Source: Microbacterium rhizomatis
GTDB taxonomy: Bacteria; Actinomycetota; Actinomycetes; Actinomycetales; Microbacteriaceae
Length of the DNA: 64,000 nucleotides
Assembly (NCBI RefSeq): GCF_008710745.1
Contig: NZ_VYSA01000006.1
Location: 1 to 64,000 of the forward strand
Reading direction: 5' to 3'
Shown: positions 24,057 to 32,699 of the stretch, piece after piece
Numbering within the stretch: the stretch's first letter is position 1
Layout of the letters: each line of letters begins with the position of its first letter
Notes under the pieces: generated by a model
What the model was told of the DNA's origin: nothing
Databases searched by the model: none
Seen by the model: the letters and a program-made list of their open reading frames with translations, nothing else
Made by a program: the position numbers and the translations under genes

Positions 24057-24353
24057 ATGAAACCGTTCTTCTTGCCCACTCAGCTCATCATCCTGTGGAT
24101 CATTGCTTTGGGGGGCTTGGCGTCAGGTGTCATCACAGCCCTTGTGCTCGCCAGCAAGGCTGGGGACTACTACGCAAGCGAAACGGACCTAGCCGCCCTC
24201 GCAACGTGGTCAAATTTCCTCGTCATCGTCGGCGTCATCGCGCTCGTCGGCGCGCTCATGCTCTCAGGCGTGCGCGAGATGATGCGCGTGCTCGGTCAGC
24301 GCCCGAGTGAAGTTGCGACGACACTCCCCCACACGGACGCTGACGGCCTCTAG
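24057..24353 (+). CDS. Two-span membrane protein
   Basis: A 98-residue protein with two hydrophobic helices (about residues 8-33 and 48-70) and a polar tail. It starts 11 bp after int. Its stop codon overlaps the stop of the convergent holin gene within CTCTAGAG. It might be an extra holin or a superinfection factor; unknown. Confidence 0.65.
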   Translation: MKPFFLPTQLIILWIIALGGLASGVITALVLASKAGDYYASETDLAALATWSNFLVIVGVIALVGALMLSGVREMMRVLGQRPSEVATTLPHTDADGL

Positions 24354-24697
24354 AGGTCGGCGCGGAGGGTTCCCTCTGGGAGGGGCTGGCCGGTGCGATC
24401 AGCGGATGTAGGGTCGATCGGCGGGGACTGCGCTAGGAGGTTGGTGAGGCGTTCATTCTCAGCCATCAGACGCGACGTGTTGCCATTGGTCTGCTGCTGA
24501 ATCGTCTCGATCTTCTTACCCTGCTGCCCGAGCGCGGCGAAAGTCCCGGCACCCACGGTGACGATCCCGAGGAGCTGCACAGCGAACGCGATGAATGTCG
24601 CTGTGGCATCCGGGCGGAAGAGAAAGATGAGCACCCCGCCGATCGTGAACAGGCACGCGAGGAGCGCGAAACATATGAATGCCGTGGTCCGGTTCAC
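24350..24697 (-). CDS. Holin (probable)
   Basis: A 115-residue protein starting with GTG that overlaps the endolysin stop (GTGA). Two N-terminal membrane helices (ICFALLACLFTIGGVLIFLF, then AFAVQLLGIVTVGAGTF) precede a glutamine- and asparagine-rich coiled tail. This topology and place directly after the endolysin gene indicate the pore-forming lysis protein. Confidence 0.78.
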   Translation of the reverse strand: MNRTTAFICFALLACLFTIGGVLIFLFRPDATATFIAFAVQLLGIVTVGAGTFAALGQQGKKIETIQQQTNGNTSRLMAENERLTNLLAQSPPIDPTSADRTGQPLPEGTLRADL

Positions 24698-25317
24698 TTG
24701 GCACCACCACCATCTGTTGCGATAGCCCCGCCGAGTTCCTGGCGCACCATGAGGCGCGCCCAGGCCTTGTCGTCGGGGGTGAAGTCGAACGCTTTCACGA
24801 GCGCTCCGCCGAGTTCCTGGCGCACCATGAGGCGCAACCAGTCCTTTTCGTCTGTGCTGAGGGGCATGTCGGTTTCCGTTTCTCCGGCAGGGGCGCCGGT
24901 GTCGTATCGGTGGTTGTCTCGGTCGGGGAAGTACTCGAAGTGCCACGGCTCTACGAGCGCGCCGTTGCGGTAGACGGTCTGGTACCAGCCGTGGTCGTTG
25001 AGGAGCCATACGAGGTCGGTGTCGTCGGTGTCGATCGCGTAGCCGAGGCAATGCACCGACTCGTCAGCCGGTAGGCCGATCGGTGCCCATGGTGCCCACG
25101 GCCCGCCGCGCTGGAAGGCGAGCCACGCCTGATACTTGCGCGCGTTCTCGTCGGCGTCGGCAGGGGAACGCCACGCCTCATTGATGTCCATGCGACGCCC
25201 CCAGGCATCGAACATGACCGCATCGATGCGGGCGAGAGATGCCGCCGCGGGGGCTGCAAGTCGTCCGCGCCCGTAGCCGATGTCTACGGCGTCACCGTAC
25301 GCGAGGAGGGCGCTCAT
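24694..25317 (-). CDS. Endolysin, M15-type peptidase
   Basis: A 207-residue cell-wall hydrolase. The zinc-site motifs are VHCLGYAID (His and Asp) and EPWHFEYF (second His), as in D-Ala-D-Ala carboxypeptidase / L-Ala-D-Glu endopeptidases; MDINEAWRS precedes them. The last 60 residues hold two copies of a unit containing LMVRQELGGA, also seen as a DNA repeat of about 29 bp, and are probably wall-binding. The ATG overlaps the tail-fibre stop. Confidence 0.88.
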   Translation of the reverse strand: MSALLAYGDAVDIGYGRGRLAAPAAASLARIDAVMFDAWGRRMDINEAWRSPADADENARKYQAWLAFQRGGPWAPWAPIGLPADESVHCLGYAIDTDDTDLVWLLNDHGWYQTVYRNGALVEPWHFEYFPDRDNHRYDTGAPAGETETDMPLSTDEKDWLRLMVRQELGGALVKAFDFTPDDKAWARLMVRQELGGAIATDGGGAK

Positions 25318-26192
25318 GCTCGCGCCCCTTCTAGGGTGTCCAGCCGTGCCAGGACGCCATCGAGCCCGACCTCTGCCTCGGTGAGCCGGGCTTCGTGGTC
25401 CTGCACGATCGGGAGGAGCGCGAGCGCGAGTTTTTCGTAGTGGACGCCTGCGGGCAGGCCCTCGGCGTCGTAGTAGACGAGCCACGTCAGACCCAGTGCG
25501 TCGAGGTCTTCGGCGATCAGACCAACCTCGATCGGGGCGTCGCGGCGGAGCGGGTCGGTCTTGTCGAACAGTTCGGCCCGGTATCGGAAGGTGACGACTT
25601 GGATCGCGAGGAGCGCCTGGAGGTTCGGTGCCCAAGCTTTGATTTCCTTCTTGGCGCGGCGCGTGGACGGGCTCAGGCCGATGCGCCCCGAGGCATCGCG
25701 GTAGACGGCCACGTAGCCGGATACCACGGACGACATGCCGCTGTTGAAGATCGACCCGGACACACCGAGGTTGGGTACATCGAGGTTGCCGCTCATGGTG
25801 TCGCCTGACTTCGCGACACGGCTGGAGAGGTCGGGCGCTCCCGGGATGTCGGTGAGGTAGGCGAGGGTGTGCGGGAACGCGATGCCAGGCGCTTCGAGCG
25901 AGATGCGGTCGAAGCCGGGCGACGTGAATTTCAGACCGCCTGGCGCGCCGCTCGCGCCCACCGCGTCCCAGGGTGCGGCGAGGTTGGTGCGGGCTTGGGC
26001 GGCCGTGCTGCCGCCGTGCCCACCCCGTGTCACAGGGAGGAGAATGCCGGGCTTCCAGTAGGTGTGACCGTTGGCCAAGTAGTCCGCGACGCGGTTGATG
26101 TATTCCTCGAGGTCGGCTGCGAGGCCCGCGCCGGGTACCAGTGTCATTCCGGCGAGTACGGCGTCAGAGCCGGGTGTAGGCGTGAGGGGCAC
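25314..26192 (-). CDS. Tail fibre with S74-type intramolecular chaperone
   Basis: A 292-residue protein. The N-terminal part includes a short GG-rich linker (GGHGGSTAAQARTNL). The middle DTMSGNLDVPNLGVSG is fibre-like. The C-terminal domain from SPSTRRAKKEIKAW onward has the Ser...Lys pair and GLIAEDLDALGL segment of the peptidase S74 autocleaving chaperone, ending in a coiled coil. Such domains trimerise the fibre and then cut themselves off. Likely a receptor-binding protein. Confidence 0.82.
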   Translation of the reverse strand: MPLTPTPGSDAVLAGMTLVPGAGLAADLEEYINRVADYLANGHTYWKPGILLPVTRGGHGGSTAAQARTNLAAPWDAVGASGAPGGLKFTSPGFDRISLEAPGIAFPHTLAYLTDIPGAPDLSSRVAKSGDTMSGNLDVPNLGVSGSIFNSGMSSVVSGYVAVYRDASGRIGLSPSTRRAKKEIKAWAPNLQALLAIQVVTFRYRAELFDKTDPLRRDAPIEVGLIAEDLDALGLTWLVYYDAEGLPAGVHYEKLALALLPIVQDHEARLTEAEVGLDGVLARLDTLEGARA

Positions 26193-26201
26193 GGTTTCCT
26201 C

Positions 26202-27854
26202 CTAGAGCGAGTTGATGGTGCCGGTGAGGCTGTTGATAGTGCTGGACAGGAGGTCGATCGCGCCGAGGGGCGTGTCGGTGGTGCGGGTGACGATGGTCAT
26301 GCGGTCGTTGTCGAGGTTGTAGGTGATGCTGCTGGTCTTACCGACCTGCGCGGGTGCCCCGTCAAGGAGCCCGGTGATGGGTTGCTCCGCGGCGGCGGTC
26401 CAGTCCGCGACGGTTTCGACTGTCACGTCACGGCCCCGGCCCTGTGCCCGCTGTACGGCGTACTGGGAGCGGCCAGGGCCGGGGTACGGGGTGTTCAGCT
26501 CGACGCGGTTCACGCGCGTCGGGGTCGCTGTGAGTGCCCAGGCGTCCACGGCCTCGCGCTGCTCTCCCGCTTCGGTCCAGCGATGTCGAGTGACTTGCCC
26601 GTCGAACCACAGGCCGTCGCGGGTGAGGGTGTCGGTGGCGTCGATCAGGTTGACGGCGTGGCGGACAGTGAGGTTTCCAGGCGCGGTGTACCCAGCCCCC
26701 CTGAGGGTCCACGTGCGCGTTTCGTCACAGACGAGCCGATAGCCGGCCGCTTGGAACAGGGGCACCAGAAACTCCAGAGCGGACTGACCAGCCCGCCACG
26801 TGAACGACTCCGGCGACCGCTCCAGGATCGGAACACGCGTGGACGTGGAGGCGTTCGCACCACCGGAACCCCACTGGTAGTTGTACCCGCCGCCCGTGGA
26901 GCTGCCGTGGAAGAACGGCACCATGCGCGAATCGCGGTACAGCATCGGGGCGTCCACGGCGAACTGGTCAGCGGCGGCGACCGCGTTCTGCCGGATGAAC
27001 ATGTAGACCTTGGTCGCGCCGGGAGGAGCGGTAACCGTGATGCCGAGGCGCGTCCATGTCGAGTAGGAGATGCCGATCGGTATCGACGTGAAGTCGCCCA
27101 TGAGCGCTCCCGCGTCATTGGTGAACCGCACGAGGATGCTGCACGTGCGTGTCGTGGTGCCCGTGTTGGCACGCACGTACGCTGACGCCGTGAAGGTCTC
27201 TTCTGCGCGGCACGCGGGCTCGTTCGGCACCTGGAGGAAGCTCGCGCCCGCCGCCGAGGCGTTCCACACCACGGACGCCGAGCCCTGCCACGGTGACGAT
27301 CCCGACGTGGCGACGGCACTCGTCCCGCCTGCAGCCAGGTATCCCGTGGCCGTATCGGCCTGAGGGTTGGTGACAAGGTTCGTGATGGACCAATAGGGGG
27401 TGAGGTCGGCGTCACCCGCGGGGGTGCTGGCGAGCGTCGCGCCGATGCCTGCGGTCGTGAGCACGTAGTTGATGACGGAGCGGAGTGAGCCCGCCAGTGC
27501 GAGTGTGTTGGTGTCGTCGGCCAGCGGGGCGTAGTCGCCCAGTAGCGCCTCATCGGAGGCGACAGCGAGCGCGACCGTGCCGTCGCGGTGCGACACCGAC
27601 CGCTCTCGCAGGGTGAGGTCGAACGTCCGCGATTGGGTACCAGTGGGGAACGCCGCGGCCACGCTCACCCGTACGCGCTTACCGAGCCGAGGATCGAGCG
27701 CTGTGAGGGTCGAGAGGGCGGGGATAGCGATCGTGAGCGTCCCCTGCACATGCGGGGCGGTGGCTTCGTCCAGCTTGATCGAGCCGCCCTTGACGCGCAG
27801 AGCAATGTCGGGAGAGCCGATGAGAGCGGCTGTGTAGGTGTGCGCCGATCTCAT
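26202..27854 (-). CDS. Minor tail protein with lectin-like insert
   Basis: A 550-residue tail-tip protein. The first ~140 and the last ~220 residues look like the baseplate/distal tail fold; residues about 160-330 form a carbohydrate-binding-module-like beta sandwich (YLAAGGTSAVATS, FTASAYVRANTG, TRLGITVTAPPGATK). The latter may bind cell-surface sugars. Overlaps the next upstream gene by 4 bases. Confidence 0.75.
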   Translation of the reverse strand: MRSAHTYTAALIGSPDIALRVKGGSIKLDEATAPHVQGTLTIAIPALSTLTALDPRLGKRVRVSVAAAFPTGTQSRTFDLTLRERSVSHRDGTVALAVASDEALLGDYAPLADDTNTLALAGSLRSVINYVLTTAGIGATLASTPAGDADLTPYWSITNLVTNPQADTATGYLAAGGTSAVATSGSSPWQGSASVVWNASAAGASFLQVPNEPACRAEETFTASAYVRANTGTTTRTCSILVRFTNDAGALMGDFTSIPIGISYSTWTRLGITVTAPPGATKVYMFIRQNAVAAADQFAVDAPMLYRDSRMVPFFHGSSTGGGYNYQWGSGGANASTSTRVPILERSPESFTWRAGQSALEFLVPLFQAAGYRLVCDETRTWTLRGAGYTAPGNLTVRHAVNLIDATDTLTRDGLWFDGQVTRHRWTEAGEQREAVDAWALTATPTRVNRVELNTPYPGPGRSQYAVQRAQGRGRDVTVETVADWTAAAEQPITGLLDGAPAQVGKTSSITYNLDNDRMTIVTRTTDTPLGAIDLLSSTINSLTGTINSL

Positions 27855-28216
27855 GCCGTCTCCTGATATCCGAAGGTGACGATCCAGGCGTTTCGCGTGG
27901 CGTCCTCCAGCTCGCGACGTACTGTGCCTACGACGACAAATGGCATCGCAACTGTGGCGCGGTCGGTGCTCGCCAAGCTCCCGACACCGACCGCCGCCAG
28001 GAGCGTTTCTGCGGCGCGGGAGCTGCCCTCACTGCCGGTGTCGGAGAATCCAAGCGACAGCGTGCCTGAGCGCAGGAGCGCCGGGCGCAGGGTCACATCA
28101 GGAGACTCAGCGCCGAGGATCGGGTGCACGATGTTCTGAGCTGCGCGCTCAGACGAGTAGCCGAGCACAACGGTCGGGGCAATGGTGCTCGCACCAACAG
28201 TGATGATGTCGGTCAC
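27851..28216 (-). CDS. Tail component
   Basis: A 121-residue protein (MTDIITVGASTIAPTVVLGY) between the tape measure and the minor tail protein. Position and size suggest a distal tail or hub component. Stop and start overlap both neighbours, typical of the late unit. Confidence 0.65.
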   Translation of the reverse strand: MTDIITVGASTIAPTVVLGYSSERAAQNIVHPILGAESPDVTLRPALLRSGTLSLGFSDTGSEGSSRAAETLLAAVGVGSLASTDRATVAMPFVVVGTVRRELEDATRNAWIVTFGYQETA

Positions 28217-29250
28217 TGCAACGCCACCTTTCCGTTGCGCACAATCTCCCCTTCGAGGTGGACCACGGGTCGCCAGTTGTTGATTTGGGAGCGAGCCCGG
28301 GACAGGTCGAGGTCTACTCCGATCGTGAAGTCACGGAAGTTCAGAAGGTCCTGCAACTGACCGTTGATCCCCGCGACCTTGCCCGATGCGATATCGAGTG
28401 CACTGTTCATGCTCGCGATCGCAGCAACAGTGTCCTTCGTTCGCTGGGTGGCGTTGTCCTGCTCGCGCTGCGCGTCGGTGAGGAAGTCGAGCATGGTGCC
28501 GTACTTCGCGTTGATGCCGTCGATCACCACGGACTTGTCTTCGAGAGACCGCTTCGAGTCCTGGACTTTCTTGATCTCTTCGTCGCGCTTGCCGTTGGTG
28601 ATGGTGAGGATCTGCGACTGGGCGTCGGCTTCCCCAGCCATGGCCCGACGTACGAGCTGCTCGTCTACGCCGAGCTGTATGGATCGTTCGTGGGCCCGGT
28701 TGATGTCGTCCGTGCTCTGGGCGATGAGGTTCTTCTGTACGCGGTCTGCGGTGACGAATGCCGCCCCGTCCTCCACCATGGCGTTGTACATGTCCTGGAC
28801 GCGGGTCTTTGACTCTTCGGACGCGGTGATCCAGTTCTGGAGGAACGCACCGGCTGCTGCGCCGAGGATGGCGATGGGGATACCGATCCCCGGCGTGAGC
28901 GACGAGGCCAGGCCACCCGTGAGACCCTGCACGCCGTCCGCCATGCCCTGCATGTCGCCTTGGAATGAGGAGGCAACTTCGGAGAAGTTCTGAACGGCTT
29001 CATCTTTGAACCCGCGCACGTTCTCGCTGGACGACTCGAATGCCTGTTTGCTGTCCGCTTTCATCGCGGTGCTGGCTCGGTCGCTTGCGCGCATCATGTC
29101 GCGGAACGATGCTTCGAGCTTGTCGCCCGCTTTGGCCCCGTCAGTCGCCACGTCATCGAGCGAGTCGGATACCCCGTCGAGGGCTTTGGCGAGTTCCTTG
29201 ACCTTGTTCTGTGCGGCGCGGGTGTTGGCGTCGATGTCGATGGTGGGCAT
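28213..29250 (-). CDS. Short tape measure protein
   Basis: A 345-residue, largely helical protein. The N-terminal ~110 residues are coiled (KVKELAKALDGVSDSLDDVA), followed by a hydrophobic glycine-rich segment (TPGIGIPIAILGAAAGAFLQ, about residues 120-140) and more coil. This is the usual tape-measure pattern but very short, predicting a tail of only about 50 nm by the normal 1.5 Å per residue rule. Confidence 0.82.
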   Translation of the reverse strand: MPTIDIDANTRAAQNKVKELAKALDGVSDSLDDVATDGAKAGDKLEASFRDMMRASDRASTAMKADSKQAFESSSENVRGFKDEAVQNFSEVASSFQGDMQGMADGVQGLTGGLASSLTPGIGIPIAILGAAAGAFLQNWITASEESKTRVQDMYNAMVEDGAAFVTADRVQKNLIAQSTDDINRAHERSIQLGVDEQLVRRAMAGEADAQSQILTITNGKRDEEIKKVQDSKRSLEDKSVVIDGINAKYGTMLDFLTDAQREQDNATQRTKDTVAAIASMNSALDIASGKVAGINGQLQDLLNFRDFTIGVDLDLSRARSQINNWRPVVHLEGEIVRNGKVALQ

Positions 29251-29256
29251 CTGGTC

Positions 29257-29685
29257 CTACTTCCCGTCGAGGGCTTTGACGATGAGGCGGGTGGCGTTGT
29301 CCACCCAGAGGTCGGTGATGATCGGGATGATTGCGAGTGAGGCAGGCCCCAAGACGTAGCCCCTCGCGTTGCGTGGTCGAAATTGGGGGAGACTCGAACC
29401 GTGTTCGATCGGTTGCCAGCCGGTCGATAGGTTCAATCCCCCGCTGAGCCGCCCGCGCTGGGCGGTGGCAAGCTGCACGCCACGCTTGTTGACTGTTGCG
29501 GTGGCGGTGGCCGCGAGTGCCTGCTCTTGGCGAGTCGCGGCGTGCCTGCGGGTTTCCTTCGCCCATGCGGGTGCGATGGTGCGTTGCGGGTCAGCCGTTG
29601 TGCCGTCCTGGAGGCCTTCCGAAAGCCCCCGGACGGCGTTCCCGAGCTCGCGCATCTCGCGCCGGTTGGTCACGTCCAGGGGCAT
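29257..29685 (-). CDS. Tail assembly or structural protein
   Basis: A 142-residue protein beginning MPLDVTNRREMRELGNAVRG. Its place between the major tail protein and the tape measure is where tail-assembly chaperones normally lie, but there is only one frame and no slippery site was found, so the usual G/GT frameshift pair seems absent. Confidence 0.65.
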   Translation of the reverse strand: MPLDVTNRREMRELGNAVRGLSEGLQDGTTADPQRTIAPAWAKETRRHAATRQEQALAATATATVNKRGVQLATAQRGRLSGGLNLSTGWQPIEHGSSLPQFRPRNARGYVLGPASLAIIPIITDLWVDNATRLIVKALDGK

Positions 29686-29696
29686 GGCGGCTGGGC

Positions 29697-30113
29697 TTAC
29701 GCGGTGGCGAGAACGGGCTGGCCGACGCACTGGAGCGTGACGCTCGCGGTCGCTACCGTATCCAGCGCGCCGCCGATTGCACCCGGCTGGATCACGGCAG
29801 TGATCGTGAACGTGGGGCCGGTGGTGGTCGGCTTCTTGGGCTTGAAGGTGATTGCCTTCTGCTGGCCCGCGTTGGTGAGGAGATACTGGGCGAGCGCGTT
29901 GGTCGTGGCCCAGTCCTGCGCGTAGTCGATGGTGAGCGCCCATTCCGGGGTGCCTGCGAGGGGGATGATTGCGGAGGGGGTCATCCCTTTCCACTTGACA
30001 TCCGGGGTCTTCGGATCAAGCTGCACCTTGGCGACGGATGCCTCGTAGTTGTCGGTGCCGATCACGAGTACGCAATCGTTCAGGATGATGGGGGCGGGGA
30101 CAATGCTTGCCAT
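29697..30113 (-). CDS. Major tail tube protein
   Basis: A 138-residue protein (MASIVPAPIILNDCVLVIGT) rich in beta strands, with WKGMTPSAIIPLAGTPEWAL and a long C-terminal strand series. Position after the neck genes and before the tape measure, and the size, fit a tail tube subunit. Confidence 0.76.
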   Translation of the reverse strand: MASIVPAPIILNDCVLVIGTDNYEASVAKVQLDPKTPDVKWKGMTPSAIIPLAGTPEWALTIDYAQDWATTNALAQYLLTNAGQQKAITFKPKKPTTTGPTFTITAVIQPGAIGGALDTVATASVTLQCVGQPVLATA

Positions 30114-30118
30114 GGTGG

Positions 30119-30493
30119 TCAGTCCTTTGCGATGAGGGTGAGTGGGATGCGGTAGCAGAGGCGATCGACGTAGAGGCCAGACACGGCAGGCTCGTGGGTG
30201 TGGCGCGTGCCGAGGTAGTCCAGAACGGCGGGCACGAGGATGTCGAGTTCGTCGGCGGCGAGGTCCATGTCTTCGTGGGACGAGATGATCGTGATGTGCA
30301 TCCCGTAGCCGCGATGACTGAGCGGCACTTCGGGGAGCCGCCCCAGGCTCTTCTGCTGGATGAGCGCAGTGGGCTGCACGGGAGGATCAATGTTGCGCTC
30401 AGTGGCGAGCACCCGCACTCCGACGAGGCCAGTGATACCGGCCCAATCGGTGGTGAGTTGTGCGGCGAATCCGGCACGGACGCTAGTAGACAC
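30119..30493 (-). CDS. Tail terminator / neck protein
   Basis: A 124-residue protein with GTG start (MSTSVRAGFAAQLTTDWAG). The alpha/beta pattern and place directly before the major tail gene fit a tail-terminator protein. Confidence 0.66.
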   Translation of the reverse strand: MSTSVRAGFAAQLTTDWAGITGLVGVRVLATERNIDPPVQPTALIQQKSLGRLPEVPLSHRGYGMHITIISSHEDMDLAADELDILVPAVLDYLGTRHTHEPAVSGLYVDRLCYRIPLTLIAKD

Positions 30494-30851
30494 GGGGGCT
30501 CACGTTCGTCGGCCGGATGATTGATTGGATGGTCTTGTCGAGCGGGCGAGGCGTGTACGAGAACTCCCCGCCGATCTGCCCGTCGCCGCCCGCGCGGCCC
30601 GCGTTCCACAGGTTGCGAGCCTGCTGGAGCTGCGCGTAGACCAGATCGTCGGGGGGCGCGCCCGTGAAGTCCTGGACGGTGCCCCAACGGCTGAGGTCGT
30701 CGGCGGCGGGAGAGTAGGCGATGACTTGCGTACGGGCGACGCTGAGGAGGAGTCCCAACGCTTCGAGGTTCATCAGCGGCGCGTCGTTCCACGCGGCCTT
30801 GAGCCTGTCTTGCGCGGGCTGTCCCGTCGCGCTGTACCAAGTGCTTGTCAT
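30483..30851 (-). CDS. Head-tail connector
   Basis: A 122-residue, mostly helical protein (TQVIAYSPAADDL, DLVYAQLQQARNLWNAGRAG) just after the capsid gene; helical gp6-like connectors look like this. Overlaps the next gene by 11 bases. Confidence 0.68.
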   Translation of the reverse strand: MTSTWYSATGQPAQDRLKAAWNDAPLMNLEALGLLLSVARTQVIAYSPAADDLSRWGTVQDFTGAPPDDLVYAQLQQARNLWNAGRAGGDGQIGGEFSYTPRPLDKTIQSIIRPTNVSPRVY

Positions 30852-30870
30852 CGCCTACGCTCCCAGCGGC

Positions 30871-32697
30871 CTAGGCCAGGCGCTTCCAGGTCACGGTGCC
30901 GTCCGTGACGTTCGCGCCCACGGCGGGGTTGGTCGGCGCGGCGGCGCCGGTCGTGCCCGCGTTCAGCGCCTGGAGCGTGGCCGCACCGTTCTTCATGTAC
31001 TGGCCCGTGACGACTGCGGTCGTCGCGGCCCATGCGTCGGCGGTGCCGATGGTCACGAACGACTCCGGGCGCTTGGTGAACGTCTGGAAGTAGCCGTGCG
31101 TGGCCTTGTCGATGCCGCCTCGGGCGAGGTCGATGGCGTCGATGACGAGCGGCCCACCGGCGAGCTCGTCAAAGTCGATGCCCATCTTGGAGCCGACCGT
31201 GACGGATGGGGTGCCGATGATGCCGTTGTCACCGTTGACGGCGATCACGTTCCCGAGCTGCCCGATTTCGGACTGAGGCACGTTCAGTGCCGACAGGGCG
31301 AGGGTGATGAACGCGGGGAGGTTCTGGTCACCACCGACCGCGTAGGCGATCTGCTCGAATGCGAGGTCGTTGAGGATCGCGAACGTGGGCTGGTCGCGGC
31401 GTCCGTCTGCCTTGCGCTTGCGGACAGCGAGGATGCCCTGGATCAGCATGCCGAGCGCGGTCGTGCCGTTGGTCGTGTAGATCGCGGGGTACGTCTTCGC
31501 GGCGACCGGTGCCCCCGCTGCGGCGAGGATCGTCTCGCGGGCGAGCCGGTCGGACCAGAAGAGGTAGTCCTCGATGATGAGTTGCAGGAATTCCTGCACC
31601 ACTTCCCATCCGCCCGGGAGGTCGTAGAGGGACCGGTCGATGTCGTTGCCGACCGCGAACCGGTAGAGGAGCGAGCCGACCGTGGACGAGTCGCCACGGT
31701 ACCCGTTGATGGGCTGCTTGTTGCCCACCCAGGTACCGTCCTGCGGGCCGAGGGGGGATGCTGCGGTGCCTCGCACGACCTTCATTCCGAGCTTGCCCGC
31801 CGCGCTGATTTCGGTGCCGAGGTTGCAGAGCTGCGCGTACTCACGCACGTACGGGATGCCCTGGTACAGCTTGCCGAGCCAGTTGGGTCGGAGCGTGTTC
31901 GCGCCGGGGAGGGTGTTGGTGCCGGACATGGTGATGTCCGCGATAGCGGCGAGAACCTGCATGGCGTCGGCGTCGCGCGGGTTGGTGCGGAGAGACGCGA
32001 GCGCGGCGAGCACCTGTCGGGAGTCGTCGGCCACGACACCTGGGGGTTCCGTGACGACCGCGGCCGGGAGGCCGTTGATCGCGACCGGGACGGGGGCGGG
32101 GGGTGCGAGGACGGGGGCGGGGTCCACGGCCGGGGCCGCGACGGGAGCCAGGGGCTCGGGCATGGTGTTTCCTCCTGTTGGTTCCGCCACGGCGGGTGCC
32201 GGGTCGGGGGTTTGGATCGGTTCGGGGTCGGGCGTGTCGGCGGCGAGCACCATTGCTCCGGCGAACGCGCCAGCCGGGACGAGCGCGGAGCCCCAGAGGC
32301 GGGCGTGACCGGCGACGAGCTTGCCCGCGCGGATCACCACGGGGCCGAACTCTGCCGAGAGCCGCTTGCGCTTGCCTGCGGGCGAGATGGCGTCCTGGAG
32401 GGCTGCGTCTCCGGCCGGGGTGCGAACGATCGACCACGAGGCGTAGACGCCGTCTGCCTGCTCCCAGACGCGCATGCCGCGACCGACGTTCTGCCACGGG
32501 ATGTGGTCGGTGTTGATGCCGAGGAATGACGGGTCTGCGGTGGCTTCACTGATGTCCACGGTTCCCGGTTCGACGGTGAAGCGTCCCTGGTTGGTGCGGC
32601 CCTCTTCGTTGAACGGGATGAGTCGGCCGCTGATGGTGCGCTCTTCGAGGTTCGCGAGAACCTGACCGCCCTCGATCTGCACGTTGTTGTCGGTCAT
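30871..32697 (-). CDS. Fused prohead protease and major capsid protein
   Basis: A 608-residue protein. Residues 1 to about 150 look like an HK97-type prohead protease (SGRLIPFNEEGRTNQGRF, a His in NTDHIPW, a Ser in RLSAEFGP). Residues about 155-215 are a proline/alanine linker (VAAPAVDPAPVLAPPAPVPV). The rest is an HK97-fold capsid protein (GTWVGNKQPING, AVGNDIDRSLYDLPGGW, GSKMGIDFDELAGG). No separate protease or scaffold gene exists. Such fusions are known in the tiny Arthrobacter and related phages. Confidence 0.86.
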   Translation of the reverse strand: MTDNNVQIEGGQVLANLEERTISGRLIPFNEEGRTNQGRFTVEPGTVDISEATADPSFLGINTDHIPWQNVGRGMRVWEQADGVYASWSIVRTPAGDAALQDAISPAGKRKRLSAEFGPVVIRAGKLVAGHARLWGSALVPAGAFAGAMVLAADTPDPEPIQTPDPAPAVAEPTGGNTMPEPLAPVAAPAVDPAPVLAPPAPVPVAINGLPAAVVTEPPGVVADDSRQVLAALASLRTNPRDADAMQVLAAIADITMSGTNTLPGANTLRPNWLGKLYQGIPYVREYAQLCNLGTEISAAGKLGMKVVRGTAASPLGPQDGTWVGNKQPINGYRGDSSTVGSLLYRFAVGNDIDRSLYDLPGGWEVVQEFLQLIIEDYLFWSDRLARETILAAAGAPVAAKTYPAIYTTNGTTALGMLIQGILAVRKRKADGRRDQPTFAILNDLAFEQIAYAVGGDQNLPAFITLALSALNVPQSEIGQLGNVIAVNGDNGIIGTPSVTVGSKMGIDFDELAGGPLVIDAIDLARGGIDKATHGYFQTFTKRPESFVTIGTADAWAATTAVVTGQYMKNGAATLQALNAGTTGAAAPTNPAVGANVTDGTVTWKRLA

Positions 32698-32699
32698 GG

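Noticed and set aside
29380..29450. tRNA-like stretch with TTCGAGTC and GGGGGA/TCCCCC arms
   Set aside because: Lies inside the coding frame of a tail gene; no proper T-stem or D-arm forms and the length is about 60 bases.
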